From positions 1-16,249 of the forward strand of contig JBAXRT010000061.1 of assembly GCA_037131065.1 (NCBI GenBank): a DNA stretch of 16,249 nt, written 5' to 3'. The position numbers were made by a program, and so were the translations under genes. Of the stretch, positions 15,214-16,249 are shown one piece after another (the stretch's first letter is position 1; each line of letters begins with the position of its first letter). Origin of the DNA: JBAXRT01 sp037131065 (lineage in GTDB: Bacteria > Bacteroidota > Bacteroidia > Bacteroidales > FEN-979). The notes beneath the pieces are model-generated. The model did not search any database. It was not told the DNA's origin and saw only the letters and a list, made by a program, of their open reading frames with translations.

Positions 15214-15915
15214 TCACTGCATCTTTCCGTCGTCAGTGTAGCTGTAATACAGGTCCTCTCCGATGATAAGATGATCGAGAACCGTGACATCGACCAGTTG
15301 CCCGGCCTCGCTTATCTTTTTTGTTATCCGGTCATCCGCCTCGCTCGGCTTTACCTCCCCCGATGGATGGTTATGTCCTAAGATAATGGAACTCGCCCGA
15401 TGGTCAAGTGCGATCTTAAAGATCTTCTTCGGGTCGACCACGGTCCCCGAGACCCCTCCCTCGCTGATACACGATTGCCGTATGAGGCGGTTTGCCTTGT
15501 TGAGCAGGATGATCCAGAACTCCTCGTAGGGCCTGTTTTCCATGGCGCTCCTGAAAATTTCATAGGCCTCCCGGCTCCGTGTGATCTTCTGCCTCACGAT
15601 CACCTCGGAGGCTTCACGCCTACGGCCAAGCTCAAGGGCAGCCAGGATCACGATCGCACGCGCCTGGCCGATCCCTCTGATCTTTATCAGTTCACTGATC
15701 CCCGCTTTCGATAACTCCTGCAGGTTATTCTTATGACTTTCAAGAATTTTCTTGGCAAGATCGACTGCCGAATCGTTCCTGTTTCCTGACCCGATCAGGA
15801 TCGCCAGCAGCTCTGTGTCACTCAGGGCATGCCTGCCCTTCAGCAAAAACTTCTCACGCGGCCGGTCATCCTCCGCCCAATTCCTGATCGGCATCCTCGT
15901 TTCATGGTATTCCAT
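15214..15915 (-). CDS. radC: RadC family protein (UPF0758, JAB/MPN metalloprotease-like domain)
   Basis: The 233-residue product has the family layout. The N-terminal WAEDDRPREK (13-22) and ALSDTELLAILIGSG (30-44) lead into a helix-hairpin-helix (IKIRGIGQARA, 77-87). A C-terminal JAMM/MPN domain follows, with GHNHPSGEVKPSEAD (180-194) giving His181, His183, Ser185 and Asp194 as the zinc site. SEGGVSGTVVDPKKIFKIAL (151-170) is another RadC signature. The old DNA-repair role is doubtful and the biochemical function remains unsettled; family members often sit near mobile DNA, but none is seen here. The ATG at 15915 is favoured over Met8 because AAGGAG lies 10 nt upstream. The gene is convergent with the deacetylase and downstream of the right-edge gene. 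Confidence 0.95.
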   Translation of the reverse strand: MEYHETRMPIRNWAEDDRPREKFLLKGRHALSDTELLAILIGSGNRNDSAVDLAKKILESHKNNLQELSKAGISELIKIRGIGQARAIVILAALELGRRREASEVIVRQKITRSREAYEIFRSAMENRPYEEFWIILLNKANRLIRQSCISEGGVSGTVVDPKKIFKIALDHRASSIILGHNHPSGEVKPSEADDRITKKISEAGQLVDVTVLDHLIIGEDLYYSYTDDGKMQ

Positions 15916-15925
15916 AATGGTTTTT

Positions 15926-15931
15926 CTCCTT
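15926..15931 (-). promoter_or_regulatory. Shine-Dalgarno AAGGAG for radC
   Basis: The minus strand reads AAGGAG ending 10 nt before the radC ATG. This is a strong SD core in a window where the other starts show none, and it supports the 15915 start over the in-frame ATG at 15894. Confidence 0.55.
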
Positions 15932-15946
15932 AATCGGTTTCAGGGG

Positions 15947-15955
15947 CAAAAGGTA
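15947..15955 (-). promoter_or_regulatory. Weak -7-like box (TACCTTTTG) upstream of radC
   Basis: The minus strand reads TACCTTTTG, the TAnnTTTG consensus with one extra T, 31 bp before the radC start. A matching -33 element is not clear. The call rests on position and partial match only. Confidence 0.25.
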
Positions 15956-16030
15956 ATACCCATCCGTAAGCGATTTATTCACAATCGACACGGAAACTGT
16001 ACTTTTAAAGAGCCAGGTGCGTTATTAATG

Positions 16031-16048
16031 CAATCAATGCAATCAATG
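16031..16048. repeat. Two tandem copies of the 9-mer CAATCAATG
   Basis: CAATCAATG occurs twice head to tail, directly before copy 2 of the 33-bp repeat (one base between). Copy 1 is flanked on the equivalent side by GCAATGCAGGTAATA, which is only loosely similar, so this is probably a separate local duplication. Confidence 0.7.
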
Positions 16049-16049
16049 T

Positions 16050-16082
16050 CGGAGCGGAGCGGAGACCACGCCCTGGCGTGGC
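16050..16082 (+). repeat. Dispersed 33-bp hairpin repeat, copy 2 (REP-like)
   Basis: All 33 bases are identical to copy 1, but in the plus orientation. The 7-bp stem with 2-nt loop spans 16066-16081. This copy is extragenic, in the 245-bp gap between radC and the right-edge gene, and lies about 80 bp past that gene's stop. The rest of this gap holds two short tandem repeats and the radC leader. Confidence 0.85.
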
Positions 16083-16089
16083 AGAAATT

Positions 16090-16113
16090 TTACCTTGTTA
16101 CCTTGTTACCCTG
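16090..16113. repeat. Three 8-bp tandem units (TTACCTTG, TTACCTTG, TTACCCTG)
   Basis: Two identical 8-bp units are followed by a third with one change, then TAAC. The array starts 7 bp after copy 2 of the 33-bp repeat. It is too short for a CRISPR or a useful protein-binding call, and may reflect replication slippage in non-coding DNA. Confidence 0.75.
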
Positions 16114-16160
16114 TAACTATAATTGATTTCCTATATCAAACATTTGAAGATCCAAAGGAG

Positions 16161-16249
16161 TCAATATAAGCTGTTCTTTTTCCCGAGAACCTTCTCAGCC
16201 ATCATCGATCTGGCCTTCATATACTCTTTAAGCTTTACGATGCAGTATA
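16161..16249 (-). CDS. C-terminal end of an unidentified protein entering from the right edge
   Basis: The minus strand is open from the edge for 28 codons to a TGA at 16163-16161, reading from YCIVKLKEYMKARSMM through to KKNSLY. The composition (Lys/Arg/Glu/Met-rich, likely helical, basic tail) looks like a protein end, and both other minus frames are stopped early. The family is not recognisable from 28 residues, and such a short open frame can occur by chance. Confidence 0.4.
   Translation of the reverse strand, partial: YCIVKLKEYMKARSMMAEKVLGKKNSLY

Noticed and set aside
16090..16113. A start of a CRISPR array in the 8-bp tandem repeats
   Set aside because: Units are 8 bp with no spacers and no cas genes are present.
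16046..16126. A small protein starting MSERSGDHALAW at repeat copy 2
   Set aside because: It is the tail of a long frame antisense to radC and most of it is repeat-derived; there is no RBS and no conserved domain.
16117..16137. Terminator for the right-edge gene (TTGAT/ATCAA inverted repeat)
   Set aside because: The stem is only 5 bp, AT-rich, and lacks a following T-run.

Overview
The window looks like chromosomal DNA of a Bacteroidota (Bacteroidetes) bacterium, probably a Bacteroidales-like environmental lineage. Three encoded proteins end in type IX secretion (T9SS type A) C-terminal sorting domains with the PNP motif. Most genes lack a Shine-Dalgarno sequence. Several starts are preceded by TAnnTTTG, the -7 element of the Bacteroidota primary sigma factor. 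There is also a large DUF2723 (TMEM260-like) membrane glycosyltransferase of a kind widespread in this phylum. I see no rRNA, tRNA, CRISPR array, transposase or phage gene.

Layout, left to right. (1) 1-5281 is a secretome block. A left-edge-truncated secreted protein on the minus strand (1-734) is divergent from a pair on the plus strand: an Asp-box beta-propeller protein (859-3147) and an uncharacterised large T9SS cargo protein (3170-5281). (2) 5289-11400 is a minus-strand run read gpmA, PPP-family phosphatase, heparinase II/III-like secreted lyase, then aspA fused to an N-terminal cyclic-nucleotide-binding domain. Spacings of 16, 5 and 61 bp make one or two operons likely. (3) 11485-15182 is a plus-strand pair, divergent from gpmA: the DUF2723 glycosyltransferase and, 2 bp later, a NodB-type polysaccharide deacetylase. 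(4) 15214-16249 is on the minus strand: radC, a short repeat-rich intergenic stretch, and the tail of a gene entering from the right edge.

How the genes fit together. Four products appear to be exported, and three of these carry T9SS tails, so they would cross the outer membrane and be released or anchored. The heparinase-like protein is the clearest enzyme among them and suggests polysaccharide breakdown. The DUF2723 protein and the deacetylase probably modify glycans or glycoproteins of the envelope. GpmA (glycolysis), AspA (aspartate to fumarate plus ammonia) and RadC are housekeeping functions. No single dedicated pathway unites the window.

The signals most worth a second look are these: an exact 33-bp hairpin-bearing repeat in two inverted copies 6.1 kb apart, one of which forms the start of the lyase reading frame; a perfect 14-bp inverted repeat just after that lyase's signal peptide; and the cNMP-domain/AspA fusion, in which the usual phosphate-binding arginine appears to be replaced by histidine.
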